Part shown: one piece after another, positions 6,766 through 14,027 of the stretch | Position numbering within the stretch: the first letter of the stretch is position 1 | Layout: the number at the start of each line of letters is the position of its first letter | Assembly: GCA_021790855.1 (NCBI GenBank) | Contig: JAJYFP010000005.1 | Span: forward strand, 1-15,884 | Direction: 5' to 3' | Origin: Actinomycetes bacterium | Lineage (GTDB): Bacteria; Actinomycetota; Acidimicrobiia; Acidimicrobiales; Acidimicrobiaceae | DNA: 15,884 nucleotides | Position numbers and translations under genes: made by a program | Notes under the pieces: generated by a model | Seen by the model: the letters and a program-made list of their open reading frames with translations, nothing else | The model's database searches: none | Told to the model about the DNA's origin: nothing

Positions 6766-7451
6766 GCATGCCTTATTATGTTGCCCCAGAACAGGTGATG
6801 AAGGATCGAGCAGACTATGCGCGTAAAGGAATCGCAAGGGGTCGTGCTCTTCTTGGAACTTTATATGACCAAGGTGTTCTGATCTGTGCGGAGAACCCGT
6901 CCCGATCATTGCATAAAATCTCGGAGATATACGATCGTATAGCGTTCGCAGGTGTTGGAAAGTACAATGAGTTTGATCAACTTAGGGTTGCTGGGGTACG
7001 CCATGCTGATACGAAAGGATACGCGTACTCTCGTCACGATGTCGACGCGCGATCCTTGGCAAATATTTATGCCCAATACCTTGGGCAAGTTTTTACCCAC
7101 GAAATGAAACCTATGGAGGTTGAGATTCTTGTAGCTGAGATAGGTTCTGTGGTCTCAGAGAGCCAGCTTTACCATATCTTGTATGACGGCACGGTAGTCG
7201 ACGAGACAAATTTCTGCGTTTTGGGTGGAGATGCCGAAGCGGTATTGGGACGCTTCAGTAATTCGTTTCGGGCTTCATGGAATCTTGAGGAAGCTATAGC
7301 TGCCTCTGTGGCTGCACTGGCGGGACCTGGGAGAGTGCTTTTAGCCAATGATCTCGAGGTAGCCGTCCTATCCCAAGGGAACGGTCGTAGAACATTTAAA
7401 CGTATCTCTCAAGATCAACTAAAGGAGATCGTCAAGGGTGAGAAGGAGTAA
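6762..7451 (+). CDS. prcA: 20S proteasome alpha subunit PrcA
   Basis: PrcA forms the outer rings of the 20S core, provides the gate and is the docking surface for Mpa. It has 229 residues. The N-terminus (Met-Ser-Met-Pro-Tyr-Tyr-Val-Ala-Pro-Glu-Gln) matches the family gate segment. It is followed by Lys-Gly-Ile-Ala-Arg-Gly-Arg, Ala-Glu-Asn-Pro-Ser-Arg-Ser-Leu and Lys-Tyr-Asn-Glu-Phe-Asp, all hallmarks of actinobacterial alpha subunits. No catalytic Thr is expected. The ATG has a very strong ribosome site, AAGGAGGT at 6746-6753, and overlaps the prcB stop. Its own last codons contain AAGGAG (7443-7448), which probably serves pafA. The frame continues past the TAA into pafA without a further stop. 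Confidence 0.96.
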   Translation: MSMPYYVAPEQVMKDRADYARKGIARGRALLGTLYDQGVLICAENPSRSLHKISEIYDRIAFAGVGKYNEFDQLRVAGVRHADTKGYAYSRHDVDARSLANIYAQYLGQVFTHEMKPMEVEILVAEIGSVVSESQLYHILYDGTVVDETNFCVLGGDAEAVLGRFSNSFRASWNLEEAIAASVAALAGPGRVLLANDLEVAVLSQGNGRRTFKRISQDQLKEIVKGEKE

Positions 7452-7460
7452 AGAGCCATC
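7443..7460 (+). promoter_or_regulatory. Shine-Dalgarno plus putative ATC start of pafA
   Basis: AAGGAG at 7443-7448, at the end of prcA, lies nine bases before ATC at 7458-7460. In the pafA frame, the bases from the TAA (7449-7451) to the essential glutamate motif contain no ATG, GTG or TTG. The only standard start near this ribosome site, ATG 7480, is out of frame and stops after two codons. ATC is therefore the best candidate, by elimination. Confidence 0.45.
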
Positions 7461-8843
7461 GACGACGACCCAAATTTCAATGGGCTAGAACGACGCATTT
7501 ACGGTCTGGAGAATGAGTATGGGGTGACCTGTACGTTGCGGGGTCAAAGACGACTCTCTCCAGATGAGGTAGCACGTTATCTATTCAGGAGGGTGGTAAG
7601 TTGGGGTAGATCGTCGAACGTGTTCTTAGAAAATGGCGCTCGCCTCTATTTAGATGTGGGATCTCATCCTGAGTATGCAACGCCTGAGTGCGATTCAATA
7701 TCTGATCTGGTTGCTCATGACAAAGCAGGAGAGCGAGTTCTTGAGTCTTTGGTTGGATCCGCAGAGGCAAGGATGCGAGAAGAAGGAATACGGGGATCTG
7801 TCTTCCTCTTCAAGAACAATACGGACTCGGCCGGTAATTCATATGGATGTCACGAGAATTATTTGACAACAAGGGGTGAAGAGTTCTCTCACTTCGCTGA
7901 GGTGCTGATACCTTTTTTGGTCTCGCGTCAGATCTATGCCGGTGCTGGTAAAGTACTTCTTACGGCCCGCGGACCCGTTTATTGTATATCTCAACGAGCA
8001 GAGCATATCTGGGAAGGTGTGTCCTCTGCGACGACAAGGTCCCGACCGATAATCAATACTCGTGACGAACCGCATGCGGATGCTGAGAAATATCGGAGAT
8101 TACATGTAATAGTTGGCGATTCTAACATGTCGGAGTATGCGACCTATCTAAAGGTTGGTGCCATGAGCATCATGCTACGAATGCTGGAAGATCCGTCCAT
8201 AGCCCTCCGGGACTTTTCGTTGGAGAATCCTATTAGGGCTATCAGAGAGATTTCGCACGACATGTCCTGTACTCGAAGAGTCAGATTGGCCAACGGCCGT
8301 GAACTTACTGCTCTTGAGATACAAGGCGAATACTTGGATCGAGCTAAGAAATACTCCGAGACTCAAGGGTTGCCGCCAGAAGAGAAGAGAGCGCTTGATA
8401 TGTGGGAGCATGTTCTAACTACCTTGAGCCATAACCCTTTGGATCTTGACCGTCAGTGTGACTGGGTCATGAAGTACAAGCTTATTGAAGCCTATAGAGA
8501 AAGAAATGCTCTAACTTTGGCACATCCGCAAGTGAGCCTTTTGGATCTGCAGTACCACGACGTCTCTACGACGAGGGGAGTTTTCTATAAGCTGCAAGAT
8601 AAGGGCATGGCTGAGAGAATCGTGGATGATGAAAGAATAGAAAAGGCCGTCATTGAACCTCCTCAGACGACTCGAGCTAAGCTACGTGGAGAGTTCATTC
8701 AAAAAGCAAAGGAGAAACGTCGCGACTTTACCGTTGATTGGGTCCATTTGAAACTCAACGACCAAGCACAAAGAACGGTAATGCTCAAAGATCCTTTCAA
8801 GTATGAGGATGAACGTGTAGAAAAGCTTATCGAGAGTCTGTAG
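7458..8843 (+). CDS. pafA: Pup-protein ligase PafA, apparently with a non-standard start codon
   Basis: PafA phosphorylates the C-terminal Glu of deamidated Pup with ATP and joins it to a substrate lysine. Read from ATC 7458 it has 461 residues, close to the 452 of M. tuberculosis PafA. Glu-Arg-Arg-Ile-Tyr-Gly-Leu-Glu18-Asn-Glu-Tyr-Gly carries the Mg/ATP-binding glutamate motif. Asp66 (Leu-Tyr-Leu-Asp-Val-Gly) is equivalent to the catalytic Asp64. The Asp-Pro-Phe segment near the C-terminus and Val-His-Leu-Lys-Leu-Asn-Asp-Gln-Ala are typical. It lacks the Dop-specific loop. The first standard start, GTG 7524, would remove the glutamate motif, so it cannot give a working enzyme. Expression may instead involve TAA read-through from prcA, which is in frame. 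The identity is certain; the start is inferred. Confidence 0.93.
   Translation: MDDDPNFNGLERRIYGLENEYGVTCTLRGQRRLSPDEVARYLFRRVVSWGRSSNVFLENGARLYLDVGSHPEYATPECDSISDLVAHDKAGERVLESLVGSAEARMREEGIRGSVFLFKNNTDSAGNSYGCHENYLTTRGEEFSHFAEVLIPFLVSRQIYAGAGKVLLTARGPVYCISQRAEHIWEGVSSATTRSRPIINTRDEPHADAEKYRRLHVIVGDSNMSEYATYLKVGAMSIMLRMLEDPSIALRDFSLENPIRAIREISHDMSCTRRVRLANGRELTALEIQGEYLDRAKKYSETQGLPPEEKRALDMWEHVLTTLSHNPLDLDRQCDWVMKYKLIEAYRERNALTLAHPQVSLLDLQYHDVSTTRGVFYKLQDKGMAERIVDDERIEKAVIEPPQTTRAKLRGEFIQKAKEKRRDFTVDWVHLKLNDQAQRTVMLKDPFKYEDERVEKLIESL
8044..8083 (+). repeat. 40-base perfect repeat, copy in pafA
   Basis: This is the second copy of the block at 4820-4859 in dop, in the same reading frame and encoding the same conserved segment. 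The pafA codons on either side have diverged from dop in synonymous positions, so the block stands out as a short tract rather than general similarity. Confidence 0.95.
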
Positions 8844-8850
8844 GAGGGAT

Positions 8851-9414
8851 TTGGAACTGCTCAAGGAACGGTCGAAGAAAAAGAAGTCCTTATCCCGAAC
8901 GGTCTTGGAGTGGCTAACGGTAGCTGTAGTAGCCTTTTCGTTGGCTCTAGTGGTTAGAGCATTCGTTTTTCAGTCGTACTATATTCCGTCCGGTTCGATG
9001 TTGCCAACGTTGCAGATTGGTGATCGGATTCTCGTGGATAAACTAAGTTATGATTTTCATAAGGTGCACGAAGGCGACATAGTGGTTTTTCGTAAACCAA
9101 AATCCGATACCAACAGTGCCGGAATAACTGACCTTGTAAAGAGGGTGATAGGACTTCCAGGACAGCGTATCTCGGCTATTGGCGGACAAGTGTACATAAA
9201 CGGTAAGCTGCTAAAGGAGCCTTTCCTCCCTAAGTCCGCGTTGACGTATTATTTGCCTTCTCAAGTGATTCCTAAAGGAAAAGTCTTTGTCATGGGCGAC
9301 AATCGTCAAAACTCCAAAGATTCAAGGATCTTCGGCCCCATTTCAGAGAAGCTTATCGTTGGGAAGGTGGTCTTGATATTTTGGCCCCTAGATCAGTTCA
9401 GACTTTATTTCTGA
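8851..9414 (+). CDS. lepB: Signal peptidase I
   Basis: LepB cuts signal peptides from exported proteins on the outer face of the membrane. It has 187 residues. A Lys-rich N-terminus is followed by one membrane helix (about residues 18-40), then the catalytic-Ser box Ile-Pro-Ser-Gly-Ser49-Met-Leu-Pro-Thr. Catalytic Lys97 is in Lys-Arg-Val-Ile-Gly-Leu-Pro-Gly, and the last box is Gly-Asp-Asn-Arg at 149-152 ending Asp-Ser-Arg at 157-159. The start is TTG 8851, two bases after AGGAGGG; the same arrangement occurs at dop, which supports this choice. It follows pafA by seven bases and is probably cotranscribed. Together with tatB and tatC downstream it forms an export-related group. Confidence 0.95.
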   Translation: MELLKERSKKKKSLSRTVLEWLTVAVVAFSLALVVRAFVFQSYYIPSGSMLPTLQIGDRILVDKLSYDFHKVHEGDIVVFRKPKSDTNSAGITDLVKRVIGLPGQRISAIGGQVYINGKLLKEPFLPKSALTYYLPSQVIPKGKVFVMGDNRQNSKDSRIFGPISEKLIVGKVVLIFWPLDQFRLYF

Positions 9415-9540
9415 CCTCCGAGGTGCAACGGAACGACTCCTAAGGCCTGTATGAGATAATTTATTGCAAAGCGGGTTAATTACTTCACTTTCGTTGTCGA
9501 TATGTAAATGTTGGATGTGGTACTTGCGAAAGGAGTCGCT
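9415..9540 (+). other. lepB to zinc-ribbon gene spacer
   Basis: This 126-base gap contains no gene that I can support. An upstream in-frame ATG at 9508 would lengthen the next protein by 11 residues but lacks a ribosome site. No hairpin-plus-T terminator and no convincing promoter pair is visible. Confidence 0.3.
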
Positions 9541-9885
9541 ATGCCTATTATAAGGGCTATGTGCCAGAGCTGCGGTGATGTAGAGTTGGTTCCAAATGAT
9601 CTGAAGGTTCTTGTATGTTCGAATACAGGAGAGTCTTCCTATACGTTTCACTGTCCGGGATGTGACCATATTGTTAGGAAAGAGACAGACAAAAAGGTGG
9701 TCGAGATCCTTGTTTCAGCCGGAGTCAAGATGACATTCTGGCGGCTTCCCGCGGAACTCAACGAGAATCATGTAGGCCCCCCAATTGAGGTGGACGATAT
9801 CATTAACTTTCACTTTGAGGTGTCATCACCTACTTTTTTGGAACGACTGAGAAGTTATGCGACAAAAAAGCCAGATATGAGCTAA
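9541..9885 (+). CDS. Conserved zinc-ribbon-like protein, function unknown
   Basis: This is a 114-residue protein with five cysteines: Cys8-x2-Cys11, Cys26, and Cys38-x2-Cys41. The two CxxC pairs, about 27 residues apart, fit a treble-clef or zinc-ribbon metal site. The C-terminal half (Leu-Pro-Ala-Glu-Leu, then Gly-Pro-Pro-Ile and an Asp-Asp-Ile-Ile-Asn-Phe-His segment) looks like a small alpha-helical region. It has no signal peptide or membrane helix, so it is probably cytoplasmic. The overall pattern resembles small proteins of unknown function in actinobacteria, but I cannot name a family. ATG 9541 is preceded by AAAGGAG at 9529-9535. It sits between lepB and tatB; whether it relates to export is not known. 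Confidence 0.75.
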   Translation: MPIIRAMCQSCGDVELVPNDLKVLVCSNTGESSYTFHCPGCDHIVRKETDKKVVEILVSAGVKMTFWRLPAELNENHVGPPIEVDDIINFHFEVSSPTFLERLRSYATKKPDMS

Positions 9886-9904
9886 AGCAATATCTAGATC
9901 TTGA

Positions 9905-9955
9905 TCCACGGAGTTAATCCAGTTCATAAACTACACTAAAGTGGAGGATTAATCC
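9905..9955. repeat. Clustered direct and inverted repeats before tatB
   Basis: TTAATCC occurs at 9914-9920 and 9949-9955. The second copy is half of a perfect ten-base palindrome, GGATTAATCC (9946-9955), whose GGATTAA can also pair with the first copy. TCCAC (9905-9909) can pair with GTGGA (9941-9945). The pairings interleave, so this is either a pair of protein-binding sites or alternative RNA folds. It lies in the 92-base gap ahead of tatB. Confidence 0.35.
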
Positions 9956-9977
9956 AAAAAGTTGGTGGTCGAAAGAT

Positions 9978-10448
9978 ATGAATTTGGATCCAGCGAAGCT
10001 TCTGATCGTTGCGGTAGTTGCGCTCATAGTCCTTGGTCCTGAGAAGCTACCTGGGGTTCTTCGTCAGGCCGGTAGGTATTGGAGCGTCTTTAAATCTATT
10101 AGGGATACGGTGCAAGGGGAGATGTCTCAAGTTCTCACGCAGGTCACCTCTGTGGGAACATCTGTGAGTGAAACGTTGGTAGATCCTCTTTCTCAGGTTA
10201 AAGGAAGATATAGTGCGATGAAGACTCAAGTATCGGAGTCGTTTCTTCCGAGTGGTCTGGTAAGTGAAAACGTCAACGGAGACGATAACACGGACTCTGC
10301 CAACACTGTTATAGCGAAAAACACTGACGCTCGACAATGTGAGTCTGCGACTTACAAAGGACCGAATGTTGGCGGAGATTACGGATGGCCCGTATTTAGG
10401 GATGCGGGAGTAGGTGCTTTCGCTCCGGGATCACCAGAGTTGAACTGA
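9978..10448 (+). CDS. tatB: Sec-independent translocase subunit TatB (TatA/B family)
   Basis: TatB works with TatC as the receptor for folded proteins bearing twin-arginine signal peptides. This 156-residue protein has a short N-terminus, one membrane helix (about residues 7-20), then the hinge Gly-Pro-Glu-Lys-Leu-Pro and an amphipathic helix, which is the TatA/TatB layout. The helix ending Val-Leu-Gly-Pro-Glu and the length favour TatB over TatA. The C-terminal tail is long, polar and unlike other Tat proteins I know, ending in a Gly/Pro-rich segment. In mycobacteria a tatA gene sits here. A separate tatA is not visible in the window. The ribosome site is weak (GAAAG). tatC follows by ten bases. 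Confidence 0.85.
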   Translation: MNLDPAKLLIVAVVALIVLGPEKLPGVLRQAGRYWSVFKSIRDTVQGEMSQVLTQVTSVGTSVSETLVDPLSQVKGRYSAMKTQVSESFLPSGLVSENVNGDDNTDSANTVIAKNTDARQCESATYKGPNVGGDYGWPVFRDAGVGAFAPGSPELN

Positions 10449-10458
10449 GAGGAGCGCG

Positions 10459-11229
10459 GTGGCGAAGATTCTGAGAAAGAAGCGGCCTAGTCCTGATGCA
10501 ATGACCTTGATTGAACATCTTGCCGAACTCCGGAAAAGGCTAATAGTCTCAATCTTTGCCATAACGGTTGGTGCAATTGTGGCTTATGCATTTTACGACA
10601 ATGTCCTACGCTTCTTTATGCACCCTTTGTGTATTGTGGATGGATCGAGTCACTGCACATTGTACGTCACCGGTCCCTTGGATGGATTTACCTGGAGGGT
10701 CAAGATCTCAGCTTTTGGAGGATTCTTTATAGCTCTTCCTGTGGTTATGTATCAAGTTTGGGTTTTTATAGCTCCAGGTCTCAAGAAGAGTGAGAAACGA
10801 TACGCGTTTCCGTTTGTATTCGTATCGTTTCTACTTTTCATTTTAGGCGCTTTCATGGCTTACGTGGTGTTTCCTAAAGCACTGCTTTTCCTACAAGGTG
10901 CAGCAGGACCGCAGATACACCCGCTTTACACACCTCAAAGTTATCTCGGTTTCATCGTGGTCTTGATGGTTGCGTTTGGAGCTGCTTTCGAGTTTCCTGT
11001 GATACTTGTAAGTTTGCAGCTATTAGGGCTGGTCACTCCTGCAAAGTTATCACAGTCTAGAAGGTGGGCTATCGTTTTAATATTTGCGGCGGGAGCGGTA
11101 CTTATCCCTAGCTCTGACCCTTACTCTCTCTTCGCACTCACCATACCTTTGGTGATTTTTTATGAGATGTCCATACTTATTGGTCGAGTTTTGACTCGAG
11201 GGAGGGTAAGTGAGCTGTCGGGCAGCTAG
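10459..11229 (+). CDS. tatC: Sec-independent translocase subunit TatC
   Basis: TatC is the multispanning core of the twin-arginine translocase and binds the Arg-Arg signal directly. It has 256 residues and about six membrane helices. The N-terminal signature Met-Thr-Leu-Ile-Glu-His-Leu-Ala-Glu-Leu-Arg-Lys-Arg-Leu (about residues 15-28) precedes the first helix, as in the family. The periplasmic loop carries Gly-Pro-Leu-Asp-Gly-Phe, and Tyr-Gln-Val-Trp-Val-Phe-Ile-Ala-Pro-Gly-Leu with a nearby Glu follows. The start is GTG 10459, with AGAGGAG overlapping the tatB stop, so translation of the two is coupled. helY begins 12 bases after its stop, matching the tatC-helY order of mycobacteria. Confidence 0.96.
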   Translation: MAKILRKKRPSPDAMTLIEHLAELRKRLIVSIFAITVGAIVAYAFYDNVLRFFMHPLCIVDGSSHCTLYVTGPLDGFTWRVKISAFGGFFIALPVVMYQVWVFIAPGLKKSEKRYAFPFVFVSFLLFILGAFMAYVVFPKALLFLQGAAGPQIHPLYTPQSYLGFIVVLMVAFGAAFEFPVILVSLQLLGLVTPAKLSQSRRWAIVLIFAAGAVLIPSSDPYSLFALTIPLVIFYEMSILIGRVLTRGRVSELSGS

Positions 11230-11241
11230 CATGAAGTAAGA

Positions 11242-13911
11242 GTGGCAAATAGCAGCTTACTAAAACAGTTTCTTGGCTCGGTAGACTTTGAGCTAGATGA
11301 GTTCCAGGAGCGTTCAATAGATCTTTTGGACGCGGGGGAGTCAGTTCTTGTAGCAGCACCTACAGGCTCTGGGAAAACTCTCGTCGGAGTATATGCGATA
11401 TTCAAGACGCTGTTCGAGAGGAAAAGATCTTTTTACACTACTCCCCTCAAGGCTCTCTCCAATCAAAAATACATGGAGTTCAGTGCTTACTTTGGAGCAG
11501 ACCAAGTAGGACTGTTGACCGGTGATAACTCGATCAGAGCAGATGCGCCCATAGTGGTCATGACCACGGAAGTGCTTCGCAACATGATCTATGCTGGCAA
11601 TCATGATTTGAGCCAGCTCGGACTTGTCGTCCTTGATGAGGTTCATTACCTTCAGAATCCCTATCGCGGTGCGGTATGGGAAGAAGTTATTATTCATCTT
11701 CCCCCAACTATTTCGCTTGTCTGCCTGTCTGCAACAGTGTCCAATGCCGAGGAGTTTGCCCATTGGATGCGCACTGTCAGAGGATCGATGGAGGCTGTCA
11801 TTGAGGAGACTCGTCCTGTTGAACTCCAACACCGCTATGTAGTTGGGAATAGGCGCACGAACTCACTTGAAGCTATTGACACCTTTATCGACGATCGACC
11901 TAACCCCCAGGGTGTCCACTACGACGCTCCTTGGTTGGCAGAAGCACCCTTTAAGCGAGGAGCACGTCCCAAAGCCTTTCAGCCCAAAAGGGCAAGCGTA
12001 GTATCGCTGTTAAAGGAGGATGATCGACTCCCAGTTATATACTTCATTTTTTCACGTGCTGGTTGTGATGAGGCGGTGAGGGAGACCTTAAACAGCGGTA
12101 TCTGTCTGACAACCTCTTCAGAACGAGAGGAGATACGCAAAGTCGTAGACAGCCACCTGGCTAATCTTTCAGACGATGATCTGGCCTCCTTGCACTTTGA
12201 AGAGTTCATGGCCGCGTTGGAAGCAGGCGTTGCTGCTCACCATGCAGGAATGGTACCCCCATTTCGAGAGGTAGTAGAGGCATGCTTTGAGAGGGCCTTG
12301 ATCAAGGCGGTGTTCGCCACAGAGACTCTATCTTTGGGTATCAATATGCCAGCTCGCTCTGTCGTAATAGAGAAGCTAACTAAGTTCAATGGTGAGCGGC
12401 ATGTTCTTTTGAGTGGAGGTGAATATACTCAGCTAGCAGGTCGCGCGGGACGTCGTGGAATAGATGATATTGGCTACTGTCATGTGCTTTGGAATCCATC
12501 AACAACGTTCATGCAGGCGGCATCTCTTGCACAAAACCGATCTTATCCCATTCGATCATCATTCAGACCCACCTACAACATGGCTTCGAACTTGGTAAAA
12601 AGATATTTTCCAGACACGGCAAGACATCTTTTGAATCTTTCTTTTGCTCAGTACAGCGCTGACTCCGAAGTGGTAGAGCTAGAAGCTGAGTTGGCACGCA
12701 ACCGGAGACGCTTGTCGTCGGTGGAAGAGTCATTGACCTGCGAGTTTGGAGATGTCGTGGGTTATCTTGAACGGAGAGAGGCAGATCGTCTTCGATCTAA
12801 GTCAAGTGTAAAACAACGTGGACTCGATAAGTCGGAGCTTGATTTACATAGAATAAAAGTGGGTACGATTCTGAGCGCTCCTAGCGCACGTGATCGAAGT
12901 AAACGTGTACGTTTGGCTGTTGTATCTGTGGGAGTTAGATCTAAAAACAGGGTGAAGCTTACGCTGGTTTCTAGTTCTTCGAAAGCATATAGAGTAGGAA
13001 ATCTTCAATCGGAGCACTTGAGTTCTGTCGGTCGGATGGATCTTCCGATGCCTTATGATCCAAGCTCCAAGGAGTTCCGATGGAAGGTCTCTGATCTGCT
13101 TAGAAGCTCTCCCGTTGACGGAACAGAACTGGGAGAACCTTCGTTTTCTCAAGATGCCGTGGATGCTGCAGTGCAGGAGGAGGTCGACTCCTCAAAGACG
13201 CTGGACCTCTTTAGTGCCTGTCGATACTTCGATGAGCATGTGGCAGCTTTCAAGAGATATCGGAGATTTCAGCATCGAGTTGCGGATGTCGAGATGAAGA
13301 TAAAATCTAAAATGGAGTCCTTAGCCTTGCAGCTAAATCGCGTACTCGAGATTTTGGAGTTTTACGGTTACGTAGAGGGTTGGTCGCTTACGGAAAGAGG
13401 TGAACGACTTTCGCGGATCTATTCTGAGTCAGACCTTCTTTGTTCACTGGCCATAGAATCCAGTTTATTTGATGATCTGGCTCCGTGTTCTTTGGCGGCT
13501 CTGGTATCTACCCTCACTTACGAATCTAAGCCCAACTATAGAGATTTGATGGATTTCCCAAATGGAGAAGTCTCTGTAAGATTCTTGACACTTTCTTCTC
13601 TTTGGCGGGAGTTGGTTAAAAAGGAGGCGGCATTGCGTCTTCCGCTGACAAAAGCTCCTGAAGGAGGGTTTGCCGGTGTTGTCTACCGCTGGGCCAACGG
13701 AGAAGATATAGGTAATTCTCTTAAAGGTACGGGTATTCCTCCGGGAGACTTTGTTCGAAATATCAAGCAAACCATTGATCTGTTACGTCAGATAAGTGAA
13801 GTGGCGCCAAACCAGAATACCTCACAAGCTGCTTCAGAGGCCATTGATGCGTGCTTACGGGGTGTAGTTGCTTTGTCTTCTCAGGTCTTCCTGGCCTCTT
13901 CTGGAGTGTAG
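11242..13911 (+). CDS. helY: Ski2-like DExH-box RNA helicase HelY
   Basis: HelY is an ATP-dependent helicase of the Ski2/Mtr4 group, thought to act on RNA; its cellular targets are poorly known. It has 889 residues, close to the 906 of the mycobacterial protein. Walker A is Ala-Pro-Thr-Gly-Ser-Gly-Lys-Thr (39-46). Motif II is Asp-Glu-Val-His (132-135). Ser-Ala-Thr (motif III) follows about 25 residues later, and motif VI is Gly-Arg-Ala-Gly-Arg-Arg-Gly (400-406). The C-terminal half has the helical and beta segments of the Ski2-type arch and DSHCT region, including Ala-Leu-Val-Ser-Thr-Leu-Thr-Tyr-Glu. The GTG start has no clear ribosome site, and the tatC stop is 12 bases upstream. It is complete and shows no frameshift. 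Confidence 0.95.
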   Translation: MANSSLLKQFLGSVDFELDEFQERSIDLLDAGESVLVAAPTGSGKTLVGVYAIFKTLFERKRSFYTTPLKALSNQKYMEFSAYFGADQVGLLTGDNSIRADAPIVVMTTEVLRNMIYAGNHDLSQLGLVVLDEVHYLQNPYRGAVWEEVIIHLPPTISLVCLSATVSNAEEFAHWMRTVRGSMEAVIEETRPVELQHRYVVGNRRTNSLEAIDTFIDDRPNPQGVHYDAPWLAEAPFKRGARPKAFQPKRASVVSLLKEDDRLPVIYFIFSRAGCDEAVRETLNSGICLTTSSEREEIRKVVDSHLANLSDDDLASLHFEEFMAALEAGVAAHHAGMVPPFREVVEACFERALIKAVFATETLSLGINMPARSVVIEKLTKFNGERHVLLSGGEYTQLAGRAGRRGIDDIGYCHVLWNPSTTFMQAASLAQNRSYPIRSSFRPTYNMASNLVKRYFPDTARHLLNLSFAQYSADSEVVELEAELARNRRRLSSVEESLTCEFGDVVGYLERREADRLRSKSSVKQRGLDKSELDLHRIKVGTILSAPSARDRSKRVRLAVVSVGVRSKNRVKLTLVSSSSKAYRVGNLQSEHLSSVGRMDLPMPYDPSSKEFRWKVSDLLRSSPVDGTELGEPSFSQDAVDAAVQEEVDSSKTLDLFSACRYFDEHVAAFKRYRRFQHRVADVEMKIKSKMESLALQLNRVLEILEFYGYVEGWSLTERGERLSRIYSESDLLCSLAIESSLFDDLAPCSLAALVSTLTYESKPNYRDLMDFPNGEVSVRFLTLSSLWRELVKKEAALRLPLTKAPEGGFAGVVYRWANGEDIGNSLKGTGIPPGDFVRNIKQTIDLLRQISEVAPNQNTSQAASEAIDACLRGVVALSSQVFLASSGV

Positions 13912-14027
13912 CTGTTCGGGGGTCCTAGCTACCTCGATGTTGAACTGAATGAAATTGGTGGTGTACATCACAATCTTTTGGCGGTAGAGTCTCTTGGGTA
14001 GCATGCCGTAGATTCAGAGGTTTAGCG
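13912..14027 (+). other. helY to ThyX-like gene spacer
   Basis: This 116-base gap holds no gene that I can support. A TTGGCG at 13978-13983 is followed 15 bases later by TAGCAT, which is only a marginal promoter. AGAGG at 14016-14020 is the ribosome site of the next gene. There is no obvious terminator hairpin after helY. Confidence 0.3.

Noticed and set aside
7524..8843. pafA starting at GTG 7524
   Set aside because: This GTG codes for the Val right after the essential Glu-Asn-Glu-Tyr-Gly motif; a protein begun there would lack the Mg/ATP-binding glutamate.
11341..11832. 163-codon open frame on the minus strand inside helY
   Set aside because: It overlaps the helicase motif region, which is plainly coding on the plus strand, and its product resembles nothing known.
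10459..13911. tatC-helY adjacency as a novel association
   Set aside because: The same order occurs in mycobacteria, so it is known synteny.
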